IMG/VR virus record: IMGVR_UViG_3300010885_061023
Span: 1-30,022 of that record
Reading direction: 5' to 3' (one strand)
Origin: a virus
Length of the DNA stretch: 30,022 bases
In this document: positions 1 to 7,245 of the stretch, in pieces
How positions within the stretch are numbered: the stretch's first letter is position 1
Layout: each line of letters starts with the position of its first letter
Position numbers and translations under genes: made by a program
Notes under the pieces: generated by a model
The model's database searches: none
What the model was told of the DNA's origin: nothing
Seen by the model: only the letters and a program-made list of their open reading frames with translations

Positions 1-258
1 GAAAATCACTTATCGAATTTAAGAAAACCAAATAAAAATAAAGGTAAAAAAGCTTCAGAAGAATTTAAACAATCTATTAGAGAAAGAACATCAGACAATA
101 GTGTTTACAAATTCTTCAATATTCGAACTAAAGAAACGTTCGAAGGTACTCGTAAAGCATTTTCAGAAAAATATAATATAGCAAGACATAATATTGTTGG
201 ATTAGTTCATAAAAAAACAAAAATCCTTGGTGAAACTTGGATATTAGAGAATGATTAA
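1..258 (+). CDS. Homing endonuclease-like protein, C-terminal fragment (5' end outside window)
   Basis: The reading frame is open from the first base and closes with TAA at 256-258, giving 85 residues. The last 40 residues, with the stretches FEGTRKAFSEKYNI and HNIVGLVHKKTK followed by GETW, match the small helix-turn-helix repeat (NUMOD/IENR type) that phage GIY-YIG and HNH homing endonucleases use to bind DNA. In that family a catalytic domain lies N-terminal to this repeat; here it would be upstream of the window. The basic, Lys/Arg-rich linker before the repeat fits DNA binding. The stop codon abuts the ATATTTATA box of the next gene. The nuclease identity is inferred from this repeat only; a non-nuclease phage HTH protein is possible. 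Confidence 0.55.
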   Translation, partial: ENHLSNLRKPNKNKGKKASEEFKQSIRERTSDNSVYKFFNIRTKETFEGTRKAFSEKYNIARHNIVGLVHKKTKILGETWILEND

Positions 259-266
259 TATTTATA
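258..266 (+). promoter_or_regulatory. ATATTTATA box, 3 nt before the start at 270
   Basis: ATATTTATA is followed by TCT and then the ATG at 270. The same box with 3-4 nt spacing precedes the starts at 776, 24848, 22742 and 16543. It is a candidate late promoter for a nearly leaderless mRNA, or a translation-start signal. The sequence shows the pattern; the role is inferred. Confidence 0.45.
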
Positions 267-269
267 TCT

Positions 270-764
270 ATGAAGTTAATGAGTCTTTTATCAGAATCTA
301 CAATTGATATTGTAAAATTTCTCGCAAATAAGAAACCAAAGAATCCTAAAATGAATGGGATATTCTTGTATCATGGAACGAGAAAATCTCCATTAGAGTT
401 TAAATTAAAAGCTGACTATGATTGGGAAGATAGCAACGCATGGGAAAATAGATTACCAGATGATTATGTATTTTTAACTACCGATATAAAAGAAGCAAAA
501 GATTACGGTTTTTATATAATACCGTGCGAATTAAAAAAAACTGATCACATATTTTTTAAAGTAAATTCTCCAAGTCCAAGTAGAGTATTCGATGATGATT
601 ATAATGGTAGACTAGATCTTAATATGTGGGATAATTTTGAAGATAGTGATAAAACTAATTTAATAATAAAAGGAATAGGTAGATCTACTATTATTTCTCC
701 TTATTACAATGTAGTTCCAAGAATAGATTTAGCAAAAGAATTTTACGAGAAAGAAGAAATATAA
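270..764 (+). CDS. Tagged ADP-ribosyltransferase-like protein (possible Alt analogue)
   Basis: 164 aa. The N-terminus MKLMSLLSE ends in L-S-E, a match to the (L/I)-x-E site of T4-type prohead proteases and similar in layout to the start of T4 Alt. After the tag, IFLYHGT (residues 31-37) and YVFLTTD with A76 and Y79 (residues 66-79) resemble the His and Tyr motifs of H-Y-E ADP-ribosyltransferase folds (LYHGT; the second motif usually lies in a strand followed by A..Y). A clear third catalytic residue was not identified. T4 Alt is a capsid-borne ADP-ribosyltransferase that modifies host RNA polymerase, so tag plus this fold suggests an injected host-modifying enzyme. It is the first of three consecutive tagged genes and has its own ATATTTATA box. 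The fold call is tentative; a binding-only or inactive relative is possible. Confidence 0.5.
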   Translation: MKLMSLLSESTIDIVKFLANKKPKNPKMNGIFLYHGTRKSPLEFKLKADYDWEDSNAWENRLPDDYVFLTTDIKEAKDYGFYIIPCELKKTDHIFFKVNSPSPSRVFDDDYNGRLDLNMWDNFEDSDKTNLIIKGIGRSTIISPYYNVVPRIDLAKEFYEKEEI

Positions 765-772
765 TATTTATA
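764..772 (+). promoter_or_regulatory. ATATTTATA box, 3 nt before the start at 776
   Basis: The box overlaps the last base of the preceding stop codon and is followed by GGT and the ATG at 776. The spacing is the same as at 270 and 24848. Candidate late promoter or start signal. Confidence 0.45.
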
Positions 773-775
773 GGT

Positions 776-1333
776 ATGAAATTAATGCACTTATTACTAG
801 AAGCAGAAGCTGAAAAACAAGAAGCTGATGTTGTTGCACAACTCAAATCTCAAATGAGCTCTTTGATTGGTAATATAGATTCTACTTTAGAAGATAAATC
901 AGACGAACAAAACGAAGGTCTTTTGACTGTAGCCGGTTTAGCTGTAGCGATGCCTGCCATTTTAGGTTTAGTGTCTAAATTTGGAAAAGCCGCATCGAGT
1001 ATTATAAATAAAATTATGGGTAAAAAACCCACAGAGAAAGAACAAGAAGAGAACTGGTTCGCTAAGCTTGGAAAGATTGCGGACGATTTACATCACTTGT
1101 ATCAAGCTCCATTGGAGAAAGTTGTAGCTAAATTCGTAAAAGATCCCGCTAAAGCTAAAAAGGTTTCTCATTTCTTGTTTCACGTTATAGTTGCCATTAT
1201 GTTAATAGCATCAGGCGCTACTGCAATAAAAGCACTTCAATCTAAAGAAATATCTCTTGCTACTTTAGAAACAGCATTAGCTGCTGTTAAAGGCGGAGAA
1301 ATTAAAACATATATATCCAAATTATTAGGATAA
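776..1333 (+). CDS. Tagged membrane-associated protein
   Basis: 185 aa. It begins MKLMHLLLE followed by A, a good L-x-E/A prohead-protease-like site and nearly the same first four residues as the gene before it. An acidic stretch (residues 9-47) precedes a hydrophobic segment at about 49-66 (LLTVAGLAVAMPAILGLV). A second hydrophobic segment lies at about 133-152 (FLFHVIVAIMLIASGATAI). Between them is a charged, amphipathic helical region with HHLYQAP. Two helices and no signal peptide suggest a protein that inserts in a membrane, possibly after delivery with the DNA. No enzymatic motif is visible. It could be a pore or channel component, an inner-membrane effector, or a membrane-anchored head protein; the sequence alone does not choose among these. 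Confidence 0.6.
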   Translation: MKLMHLLLEAEAEKQEADVVAQLKSQMSSLIGNIDSTLEDKSDEQNEGLLTVAGLAVAMPAILGLVSKFGKAASSIINKIMGKKPTEKEQEENWFAKLGKIADDLHHLYQAPLEKVVAKFVKDPAKAKKVSHFLFHVIVAIMLIASGATAIKALQSKEISLATLETALAAVKGGEIKTYISKLLG

Positions 1334-1340
1334 TTATTAC

Positions 1341-1349
1341 ATATTTATT
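1341..1349 (+). promoter_or_regulatory. ATATTTATT box variant, 13 nt before the start at 1363
   Basis: ATATTTATTAATAAAAAA begins here. The same 18 bases occur before the gene at 27714, 26 kb away, which is hard to put down to base composition alone. Candidate late promoter. Confidence 0.4.
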
Positions 1350-1362
1350 AATAAAAAATAGA

Positions 1363-2301
1363 ATGAAACAAAACATGAAATTGCTAAAGCTCATTATAGA
1401 GAGCTTAGACGAAGAAAAAAAAGGTTTGCCTAGCGACAATCCTATGAAGCAAACAATGAATAGGGCTCAAGCATCAAAAAAATTAGCCGCTGCATTCAAA
1501 ACACAAAACGTATCAGCATTCGTTACTCAATTCAAAGCAATAGCTTCTGATCCAAAAGTTCAAGCAATTTTAAAAGCTGGAACTACTGATGGAAATCCTG
1601 GGGATGAGAAGGTAAATTATGCAGAAGGTTCAGTTGCAGTAAAAGGATTGTTACCAACTCAAGCTGAAATAGGATTCGATCAAAGTATTGCAAATATATT
1701 GACAGATCAATATGGAAGTCTACAAAGTATATTAGATGGTAGTGCTGATGTTGGTGGGCCAATCGTTACTTATAATGGAAAATATATTATTGATGGTCAT
1801 CATAGATGGAGTCAAGTTTACGCTGCGAATCCAAATGCAACAATGGCTAATTTGGACATCAAAGGAAATTTAAAACCAACAGATATACTAAAGATTGTTC
1901 ATGCAGCTATCGCTGCCAAAGTTGGTAAAGTGCCTTCTGCTAATCCACAAGGCATTAACATCTTAAAAGGCATTACTGAGAAGCAGGTTTCTGATGCTGT
2001 TGATTCAAAGCTTTCAGATAAAGCTAAAGCAATATGGACGAAACACGGACAAAAAGACAATGCCTCTATTGCTAAATTGATATATACTAATTTGAAAACT
2101 CTTATTAGTAAAAATAAACCAGTTCCAGGGGCCCCAGGCAGAAAAGACATGCCGCAAACAGATCAAGGCGGAGCAGCAACAGATAAATTAGCGTTGCTTC
2201 AAAAAGGCGCTATCAACTTTAAAGATCCAAAAGATAGTGATGTAAAAAAAGAATCTCTTCAAGAGGTTCGTAGATTAAAAAAGTTAGCAGGTCTTAAATA
2301 A
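1363..2301 (+). CDS. Tagged ParB/sulfiredoxin-fold protein
   Basis: 312 aa. The N-terminus MKQNMKLLKLIIE contains the tag; translation could also begin at the second Met (1375), giving MKLLKLIIE like its neighbours. Residues 98-110 (PTQAEIGFDQSIA) and 143-151 (IDGHHRWSQ) match the ParB-like nuclease family, in which the DGHHR motif binds nucleotide or metal. This family includes CTP-binding partition proteins and nucleases. The C-terminal third is Lys/Gly/Pro-rich and ends with LQEVRRLKKLAGLK, again containing an L-x-E. In T4-like phages similar ELRRMQKLAGI-type peptides recur in unrelated proteins. A terminator follows 30 nt downstream, so this ends the left + strand unit. The tag argues for a packaged DNA-binding or nuclease protein rather than a plasmid-type partition factor; the substrate is unknown. 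Confidence 0.6.
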   Translation: MKQNMKLLKLIIESLDEEKKGLPSDNPMKQTMNRAQASKKLAAAFKTQNVSAFVTQFKAIASDPKVQAILKAGTTDGNPGDEKVNYAEGSVAVKGLLPTQAEIGFDQSIANILTDQYGSLQSILDGSADVGGPIVTYNGKYIIDGHHRWSQVYAANPNATMANLDIKGNLKPTDILKIVHAAIAAKVGKVPSANPQGINILKGITEKQVSDAVDSKLSDKAKAIWTKHGQKDNASIAKLIYTNLKTLISKNKPVPGAPGRKDMPQTDQGGAATDKLALLQKGAINFKDPKDSDVKKESLQEVRRLKKLAGLK

Positions 2302-2330
2302 GATAATACACAAACTATCGTATAATTGAT

Positions 2331-2360
2331 GGGGAGCTCATGGTGGCTCCCTTTCTTTTT
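2331..2360 (+). terminator. Rho-independent terminator
   Basis: GGGAGC (2332-2337) pairs with GCTCCC (2346-2351) around an 8-nt loop and is followed by TTTCTTTTT. It lies 30 nt after the stop of the ParB-like gene and ends the left + strand unit before the convergent - strand block. Confidence 0.85.
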
Positions 2361-2492
2361 GTCCTATAGTTACTATTAATGAGCTTTTTTGGCTAAATAG
2401 TGATTACGGGGTGAGCTCAAAATCACTCGGGTATCTCGTTGGTAACCAATCAGTTACATCACGATCAAAATCAATAAGTTATGTATGAAGAA
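2361..2492. other. Convergent intergenic spacer with stem-loops
   Basis: No ORF is visible. AGTGATT (2399-2405) pairs with AATCACT (2421-2427) around a 15-nt loop, and TTGGTAACCAA (2439-2449) is a perfect palindrome. Neither is followed by a U-run in the - strand orientation, so they are not classical terminators for the leftward block. They may protect or process the 3' end of the leftward mRNA. Confidence 0.35.
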
Positions 2493-2900
2493 TTATTCAG
2501 ATATCCAACTCTCAGGAATAGCTTTATCAGCATACTTTATTCCTATTTTATCGCACCACATAGCGTAAGTTGTCTTAGATCCCTTAGATAATTTTGCATT
2601 GCTGTTGCTAAATACAAAACGAATATCCAATTCTGGATGCTGCTCTTTGATTAGAGCGTGTTTCTTTCTATCGGCTAGAACAAAGCGACCCTTGGTTTCT
2701 ACAATGATGCCATTAGGCAACTTAAAATCTGGAAGATAGTTGTGATTAGAAGCAGGAACAGCATATTTTATAGTGTTTTTCTTTTCTTCGTATTCGTAAG
2801 GAATGTTTTTCTCGGTCAACTGATTAGCGATTGTCTCTTCTAGACCCGATCTAAAACCATTTTTTATTGCGTGGTATCTTTTACTGTAAACTTTTTTCAT
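2493..2900 (-). CDS. Endonuclease I (T7 gp3-type Holliday-junction resolvase)
   Basis: 135 aa, close to the 149 aa of T7 gp3. It resolves branched DNA before packaging and can degrade host DNA. The PD-(D/E)XK residues line up with those of T7 endonuclease I: E21 in FRSGLEE, D58 in LPDF, and E68 and K70 in IIVETKG (T7: E20, D55, E65, K67). It is the last gene of the leftward block, 11 nt after a tail gene. The start has an A-rich leader and no Shine-Dalgarno. T4 uses gp49 (endonuclease VII) for this job, so a T7-type enzyme behind T4-like tail genes is a mosaic feature. Confidence 0.85.
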   Translation of the reverse strand: MKKVYSKRYHAIKNGFRSGLEETIANQLTEKNIPYEYEEKKNTIKYAVPASNHNYLPDFKLPNGIIVETKGRFVLADRKKHALIKEQHPELDIRFVFSNSNAKLSKGSKTTYAMWCDKIGIKYADKAIPESWISE

Positions 2901-2911
2901 AATTTTTATTT

Positions 2912-3769
2912 TTAACTATCGTATCTGACTACGAAAGTCATGTCAGTATTTGGAGGAATAGGATACGCAGTAGATAGTTTGCCAACAATTAGCAGCTCGT
3001 TTCTTTCGTTATATAGCCCAACGCAAGTTGCGTAAGGTCTAAAGTCTGATCCTGTTACTGCATTTATATAAGATCCTGTTGTGGTTGATATAGTTGCGCT
3101 GGGATTTTGTGTGTAATTGAAATCGTTTTCGCTTACGTGACACCTGTACTCGTTTTGATATATTGTGGTCTCGGCTAAGAATGAACATGTTGTATACGAT
3201 CCGGTTATGCAATCTAATACAACACTTGCGCTATTGGTCATAATAACTATTCCTTGAGAGTATATTACGTTTCCTACTTGTCCGTAATTAGTAGAATTTA
3301 CTGAACCAGATATGTTTCCGTTTCCATCATCCCAAAAAGTAAAAGTATAAGGATTACTTCCTCCAGCTGTTGCTCTTATAAACAATGAATTTCTAGATAT
3401 TTGCTCACCAAAAACTGTTGGAGGAATTGCTATGCACTGTATGCGAGCATTTGATTCTGTTGGAAAATATCTATTTTCGTATTCAAAAGATCCAGAACAT
3501 GCTGTTGATTGTTGATTCCAATCCCAATAACTGGCTGAACCTATTACTGATCCAGTTATGTAATTTTGATAATATAGTTGACGAACTAATCTATAATTAA
3601 CAATGCTTTGATTTACAGATCCTGTAATTGTCACTGATCCATTAGATCCAGTAATAACAGTTATGCCATAGGTGCTATAGTCTGCGCTTGACGCAGTGAA
3701 AGCATACTTCAATTTAATAGGAGTAGTTGATATATCCGACCCCTTTAATGTATTTGATGCTCTACTCAT
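2912..3769 (-). CDS. Virion/tail-tip protein with shared C-terminal domain (paralogue of the next upstream gene)
   Basis: 285 aa, rich in Ser, Thr, Gly, Asn and Tyr with many TGS/SGS steps, a composition typical of beta-rich phage fibre or baseplate surface proteins. The last 80 residues share a pattern with the C-terminus of the 345-aa gene at 3783-4820: an NYT.NPS-like segment, a GS-rich loop, then VGLYNERNELLIVGKLS (here) against VGMYNNNNELLAVAKLS (there). The N-terminal parts do not obviously align. Gaps of 11-13 nt on both sides indicate co-transcription with the tail genes. A role in the baseplate rim, a short tail fibre or an adhesin is inferred; no named family was recognised. Confidence 0.6.
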   Translation of the reverse strand: MSRASNTLKGSDISTTPIKLKYAFTASSADYSTYGITVITGSNGSVTITGSVNQSIVNYRLVRQLYYQNYITGSVIGSASYWDWNQQSTACSGSFEYENRYFPTESNARIQCIAIPPTVFGEQISRNSLFIRATAGGSNPYTFTFWDDGNGNISGSVNSTNYGQVGNVIYSQGIVIMTNSASVVLDCITGSYTTCSFLAETTIYQNEYRCHVSENDFNYTQNPSATISTTTGSYINAVTGSDFRPYATCVGLYNERNELLIVGKLSTAYPIPPNTDMTFVVRYDS

Positions 3770-3782
3770 TTTTTATCTTGTA

Positions 3783-4820
3783 TTACCAATCTAATTTAAC
3801 CCTAATCAAAGCTTCTTTGGTGAAATCTTTTACAAGTGGTTTAGATAACTTAGCTACAGCTAATAATTCGTTATTGTTGTTGTACATACCAACTGTAGTA
3901 ATATATGTTTGAGGATTGTAAATATAATTAGAATATGCTAGATTTCCCGATCCTGAAATAAAAGACGCATTAGTTGTATAATTATATTCTGCATTTTTTA
4001 TTCTTACAAAAATATAATCTGAAGATATAGTTTCTTGAGAATTTAATTGAAAACTGCTTCCTGATTGTATTGTCTTGAGTATTTCAAACGCATTAGTATA
4101 TGCAATAGTAGAAGGTCCTGCAGTGTTATAAAAAGTCATTCCCAGTCCACCTCCTGTAGGAGCCGCTTTTAAAGCGTGAGGATTCAATACAATAAGTCCA
4201 ATATCCGGTAAAAATAATCCGTAAGATCCGGTTGCAGTGTAGCCTTTAGCTGGCGCATTTGTTATAAGTGGAGAATTTTGAGCCGTTCCATAAGATCCTG
4301 ATACAATATCGTAAGCTCTTCCACAATCTAAATATGTTACAGTAGTAGTGTCAATAGAGTTATCTGTCAATTTTAAAGTTGTAGATCCCGATACTAGAGT
4401 TAAATTGAAAGTCCCTGGAAATAAACTCTCTTTATATCTGTTTCTGTCTATTGCAATGGCAATTAGATCAGCAGACGATGTAACGCCTGTACCGAATTGG
4501 ACTTTGGTTTCGTTATCTCCGTATATTATATTTCTGTATTGACCATAATTAATTCTAGTAGGCGTTATGGATGGAACAAGATTATTGAGAGGAGCAGAAC
4601 CAGTTCCAGTTATGTGTCCATACGCTATAGAGAATTGAATAGCCGATGAAATTTCTGCAGAAGATGTGTTGTACACGTCTATATAATAATTACTCGCGCT
4701 TACACTTGCTGAACCAGTATAAAATTGACTTAATGTAGGTAAATTATTGCTCCATGCTGGAGCAGTTACTGAATCTGATGATACTACTAGATCTGTTGGA
4801 TCGAATTTTGTAAATGACAT
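3783..4820 (-). CDS. Virion/tail-tip protein with shared C-terminal domain
   Basis: 345 aa, beta-rich and low in charge, beginning MSFTKFDPTDLVVSSDSV. The middle has two Gly/Ser-rich loops and no enzymatic motif. Residues about 265-330 carry the domain shared with the 285-aa neighbour, including FVRIKNAEYNYTTN and VGMYNNNNELLAVAKLS. In other large phages this NELLAVAKLS-type module recurs in uncharacterised structural proteins (recalled, not searched). The gene lies 1 nt after the 219-aa gene, so translation is probably coupled. A baseplate-distal or fibre-attachment protein is the best guess. Confidence 0.6.
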   Translation of the reverse strand: MSFTKFDPTDLVVSSDSVTAPAWSNNLPTLSQFYTGSASVSASNYYIDVYNTSSAEISSAIQFSIAYGHITGTGSAPLNNLVPSITPTRINYGQYRNIIYGDNETKVQFGTGVTSSADLIAIAIDRNRYKESLFPGTFNLTLVSGSTTLKLTDNSIDTTTVTYLDCGRAYDIVSGSYGTAQNSPLITNAPAKGYTATGSYGLFLPDIGLIVLNPHALKAAPTGGGLGMTFYNTAGPSTIAYTNAFEILKTIQSGSSFQLNSQETISSDYIFVRIKNAEYNYTTNASFISGSGNLAYSNYIYNPQTYITTVGMYNNNNELLAVAKLSKPLVKDFTKEALIRVKLDW

Positions 4821-4821
4821 A

Positions 4822-5481
4822 TTATGATGTTACTTTTGTGATTTGTACTGGGATTGATATTCTAGCTCCTGAGTCTCTACCTATAACGGTAAGGGTTGTT
4901 TGTAAAACTAAGTTTGTTCCAAATAAAGTGTTAACTGTTGTTGCAGACAAGTTGATTGTTGTGCCAATTACGGTAGAGCTTATGTTTGTTCCTATAGTTG
5001 TTGTTGTATTTAAAGCATTTGCTTCAGCGGTGTTTATACCAACTCCTATAAATGTTGACATCGTACGAACGTCTCCAATAGTAGCAACATATCCAGATTG
5101 CTCAAAAGTTGTGTTAGAGCCTAAATAATTTAAAGTTTGAGGAGTAACTGATAGAGACGATCCTTGTTTGATCGTAATGCTACTATAACCCAAATCCAAT
5201 ACAGGAAGTTTAGCGGTTCCTCTTGGAAGAGTTAACAATTTGTATCTCATGATCTCTTGATCGTTTGGATAGGCCTGTAATATAGGCATATTTTCTATGG
5301 CTTCTCCGTAGAAAGCCGATCCTGATGGATGACTTGGATTGTATAAACTGTAATCAATCTCATCGTCTGATAGTGAGAATTGAGTGATTTGAAAAGAGCC
5401 GTCGTTTCTTGCTAATAACTCCCTTCCTTTTTTTGTTAGTATTGCGTCTACTACGACTGATGTACTACTTAAATATGACAT
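4822..5481 (-). CDS. Virion structural protein (baseplate/tail-fibre associated)
   Basis: 219 aa. The N-terminal 70 residues (VVDAILTKKGRELLARND, FQITQFSLSDDEIDYSLYN) are soluble and mixed alpha/beta. The rest is a Thr/Asn-rich beta region (residues 120-219) with repeated short TTT..GT segments. The KKGRELLARN...ITQFSLSDDEIDYSLYNP signature is one I associate with conserved, unannotated structural proteins of large myoviruses. The gene starts a new sub-unit after a 78-nt gap that carries an ATATTTATT box, and is followed closely by two further tail-tip genes. Function beyond virion structure is unknown. Confidence 0.6.
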   Translation of the reverse strand: MSYLSSTSVVVDAILTKKGRELLARNDGSFQITQFSLSDDEIDYSLYNPSHPSGSAFYGEAIENMPILQAYPNDQEIMRYKLLTLPRGTAKLPVLDLGYSSITIKQGSSLSVTPQTLNYLGSNTTFEQSGYVATIGDVRTMSTFIGVGINTAEANALNTTTTIGTNISSTVIGTTINLSATTVNTLFGTNLVLQTTLTVIGRDSGARISIPVQITKVTS

Positions 5482-5503
5482 ATTGTTGGTAAATTTTACT
5501 ATT

Positions 5504-5512
5504 AATAAATAT
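5504..5512 (-). promoter_or_regulatory. ATATTTATT box variant upstream of 5481
   Basis: On the - strand the sequence reads ATATTTATTAATAG, 22 nt before the ATG at 5481, in a 78-nt gap between tail genes. It matches the ATATTTATTAATA form seen before 1363 and 27714. Candidate internal late promoter. Confidence 0.35.
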
Positions 5513-5559
5513 AATGCTTTATTGTTTTAAGTTTGCTTATTATCTTTTTAGTGAATTAA

Positions 5560-7245
5560 TTAATTTGTGTATACTTCCCATCCTAAAGAATATTGCAATG
5601 CGGTTTTGTCTGTTTGTCCTACCGCAGAAGGAGGCGCGTTTCCACTGCCACTCAAATTCAAATATCCGTTAGTTGCTCCAGAATATCTAAAATCATGTAA
5701 TATAGAATTTACTGATCCTGTTGATAGCGAATTGTTACTGGCATCAAAATAAGTTAAAGAAACAGGAAAATAACTACTAGATCCAACTATAGTTCCGCTA
5801 GCGCTTGTATATGTAGTTATAGCGTTATCATTACAATAAAAAGTTGATAATTTCGTATTATATAAACTAGGAATTATACCGTTTAATTTATTATTTGAAC
5901 AATAAAATGCAGTTAGCGCTAATGAAGATGAAAGTTCTGGAAGACTACCAGTTAAAGCGTTGTTTTGACAATAGAAGTATTCGAGAGAATTCATGTTTTG
6001 TAAAGGTGGTATACTTCCAGTTAATGCATTATAACTACAATTAAAAGATAGTAGAGAATATTGATTTTGAGGTATAATACTTCCTGATAAAATATTGTAA
6101 GAACAATCAAAATATTTAAGGTTTAAAGACGAAGATAGATTTGGAATGCTACCAGTTAATCTATTAGCGCCACAATCCAAATATACTATCGAATTAGGAA
6201 GTACTGATATTACGTCAGCTATGCTACCTGATACTAGATTTAGTCCGAAGGATATAGTGGTAATTCCTGAGGCAGACAAATAAGAATATTGTCTTATGCT
6301 TCCAGATAAATTTCCATGCTGATCATAAATTTCTAGAGTCTTTAGATTTGGAAGTTTGGTTGTATCTGGAAATCTACTTAGCGAACTTGCGTTGGCTTTT
6401 AATTCTGTAATTCCATTCAATCCCGAAAAGAATACATTTTGCAATGAAGAATAACCTATAGAATTGTCGTCGTCTATTTTTGTTGCACTAGAAAGATTAG
6501 ATCCTCCTATATAAAATGTACTATTAGATTGAGAATAAAATGTACTATTAGATTGAGATAAGAAAGATCCTGATATTTTTAAATATGAGTTCCAACTATC
6601 TAAACTAGATGTATTCGCTACGGGGTAATAAGGTGCTTCGTACGTTAATGCAATATATGGATAATTAATAATCGATCCTGAAAAAGTGTAACTATAAATA
6701 GGCATAGATGAATTAAAACTCGTAGAAATATTACTATTGAATGAAGAAGTGTAGTATATTGAGCTATTCAGAGAACTATTAATTACTTGTAGATATGAAG
6801 AGTAAAAAACAGAACTTCCTGATATTTTTATGACGTAATTAGAACCTGATGAAATTGTAATCGGTACTACTGATGATGAATACGAAGAAGAAGTTAATCC
6901 AACTATTTCTAATTGACTAAAAGTACTAGTATCGCCGATAACGCTAAAATCTGCTATAGCAAAAGATTTTATTTTTACTGATGCTGTAAAATTATTATTA
7001 CTTAAAGTATAATAATATATATTAGTCTGCTCTAATGGAAAAGATGCATAAATAAGGCTTCCGCTTTTAACGTAAACCCTTATAGATCCAGAATTAGCGG
7101 ACGCGCTAATTGATGCTGTTATTGCAGACAAGACATCTAACGTAACGTCTTGATAAATAGTTTCATTAACAGAACTATTATCCGGCACAATTCTTATATT
7201 TGAAACAACAGATCCAGATGCGTATGTATAGTATAAATTTGTCAT
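5560..7245 (-). CDS. Leucine-rich-repeat tail fibre/receptor-binding-type protein
   Basis: 561 aa. Residues 1-270 are a Ser/Tyr/Asn-rich beta region; residues about 290-520 hold at least six leucine-rich repeats of 22-25 residues with the pattern L..F.C..N.LTGSIP.L (for example FDCSYNILSGSI, FNCSYNALTGSIP, FYCQNNALTGSLP, FYCSNNKLNGIIP). The C-terminus has an NGYLNLSGSGN turn and a GWEVYTN end, likely a cap. The Cys-bearing LRR form is common in Bacteroidota surface proteins. LRRs bind proteins or glycans, so host-receptor recognition is the likely role. The start overlaps the stop of the 1716-aa gene by 1 nt, tying it to the tail operon. It contains a 24-bp tandem duplication (6511-6558). Confidence 0.75.
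   Translation of the reverse strand: MTNLYYTYASGSVVSNIRIVPDNSSVNETIYQDVTLDVLSAITASISASANSGSIRVYVKSGSLIYASFPLEQTNIYYYTLSNNNFTASVKIKSFAIADFSVIGDTSTFSQLEIVGLTSSSYSSSVVPITISSGSNYVIKISGSSVFYSSYLQVINSSLNSSIYYTSSFNSNISTSFNSSMPIYSYTFSGSIINYPYIALTYEAPYYPVANTSSLDSWNSYLKISGSFLSQSNSTFYSQSNSTFYIGGSNLSSATKIDDDNSIGYSSLQNVFFSGLNGITELKANASSLSRFPDTTKLPNLKTLEIYDQHGNLSGSIRQYSYLSASGITTISFGLNLVSGSIADVISVLPNSIVYLDCGANRLTGSIPNLSSSLNLKYFDCSYNILSGSIIPQNQYSLLSFNCSYNALTGSIPPLQNMNSLEYFYCQNNALTGSLPELSSSLALTAFYCSNNKLNGIIPSLYNTKLSTFYCNDNAITTYTSASGTIVGSSSYFPVSLTYFDASNNSLSTGSVNSILHDFRYSGATNGYLNLSGSGNAPPSAVGQTDKTALQYSLGWEVYTN
6511..6558. repeat. 24-bp perfect tandem duplication inside the LRR protein gene
   Basis: Two identical 24-bp units lie head to tail (6511-6534 and 6535-6558) and are in frame, so SQSNSTFY is encoded twice in a row at about residues 231-246. 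This looks like recent slippage in a Ser/Asn-rich linker before the repeat region. Confidence 0.9.

Noticed and set aside
4814-5128. Opposite-strand 104-aa frame in the 219-aa tail gene
   Set aside because: It is antisense to a well-supported gene, has biased Val/Thr composition from the sense strand's repeats and no start context.
5560-7245. Diversity-generating retroelement acting on the LRR adhesin
   Set aside because: No reverse transcriptase gene or template repeat is seen in the window; the repeats are protein LRRs and one simple duplication.
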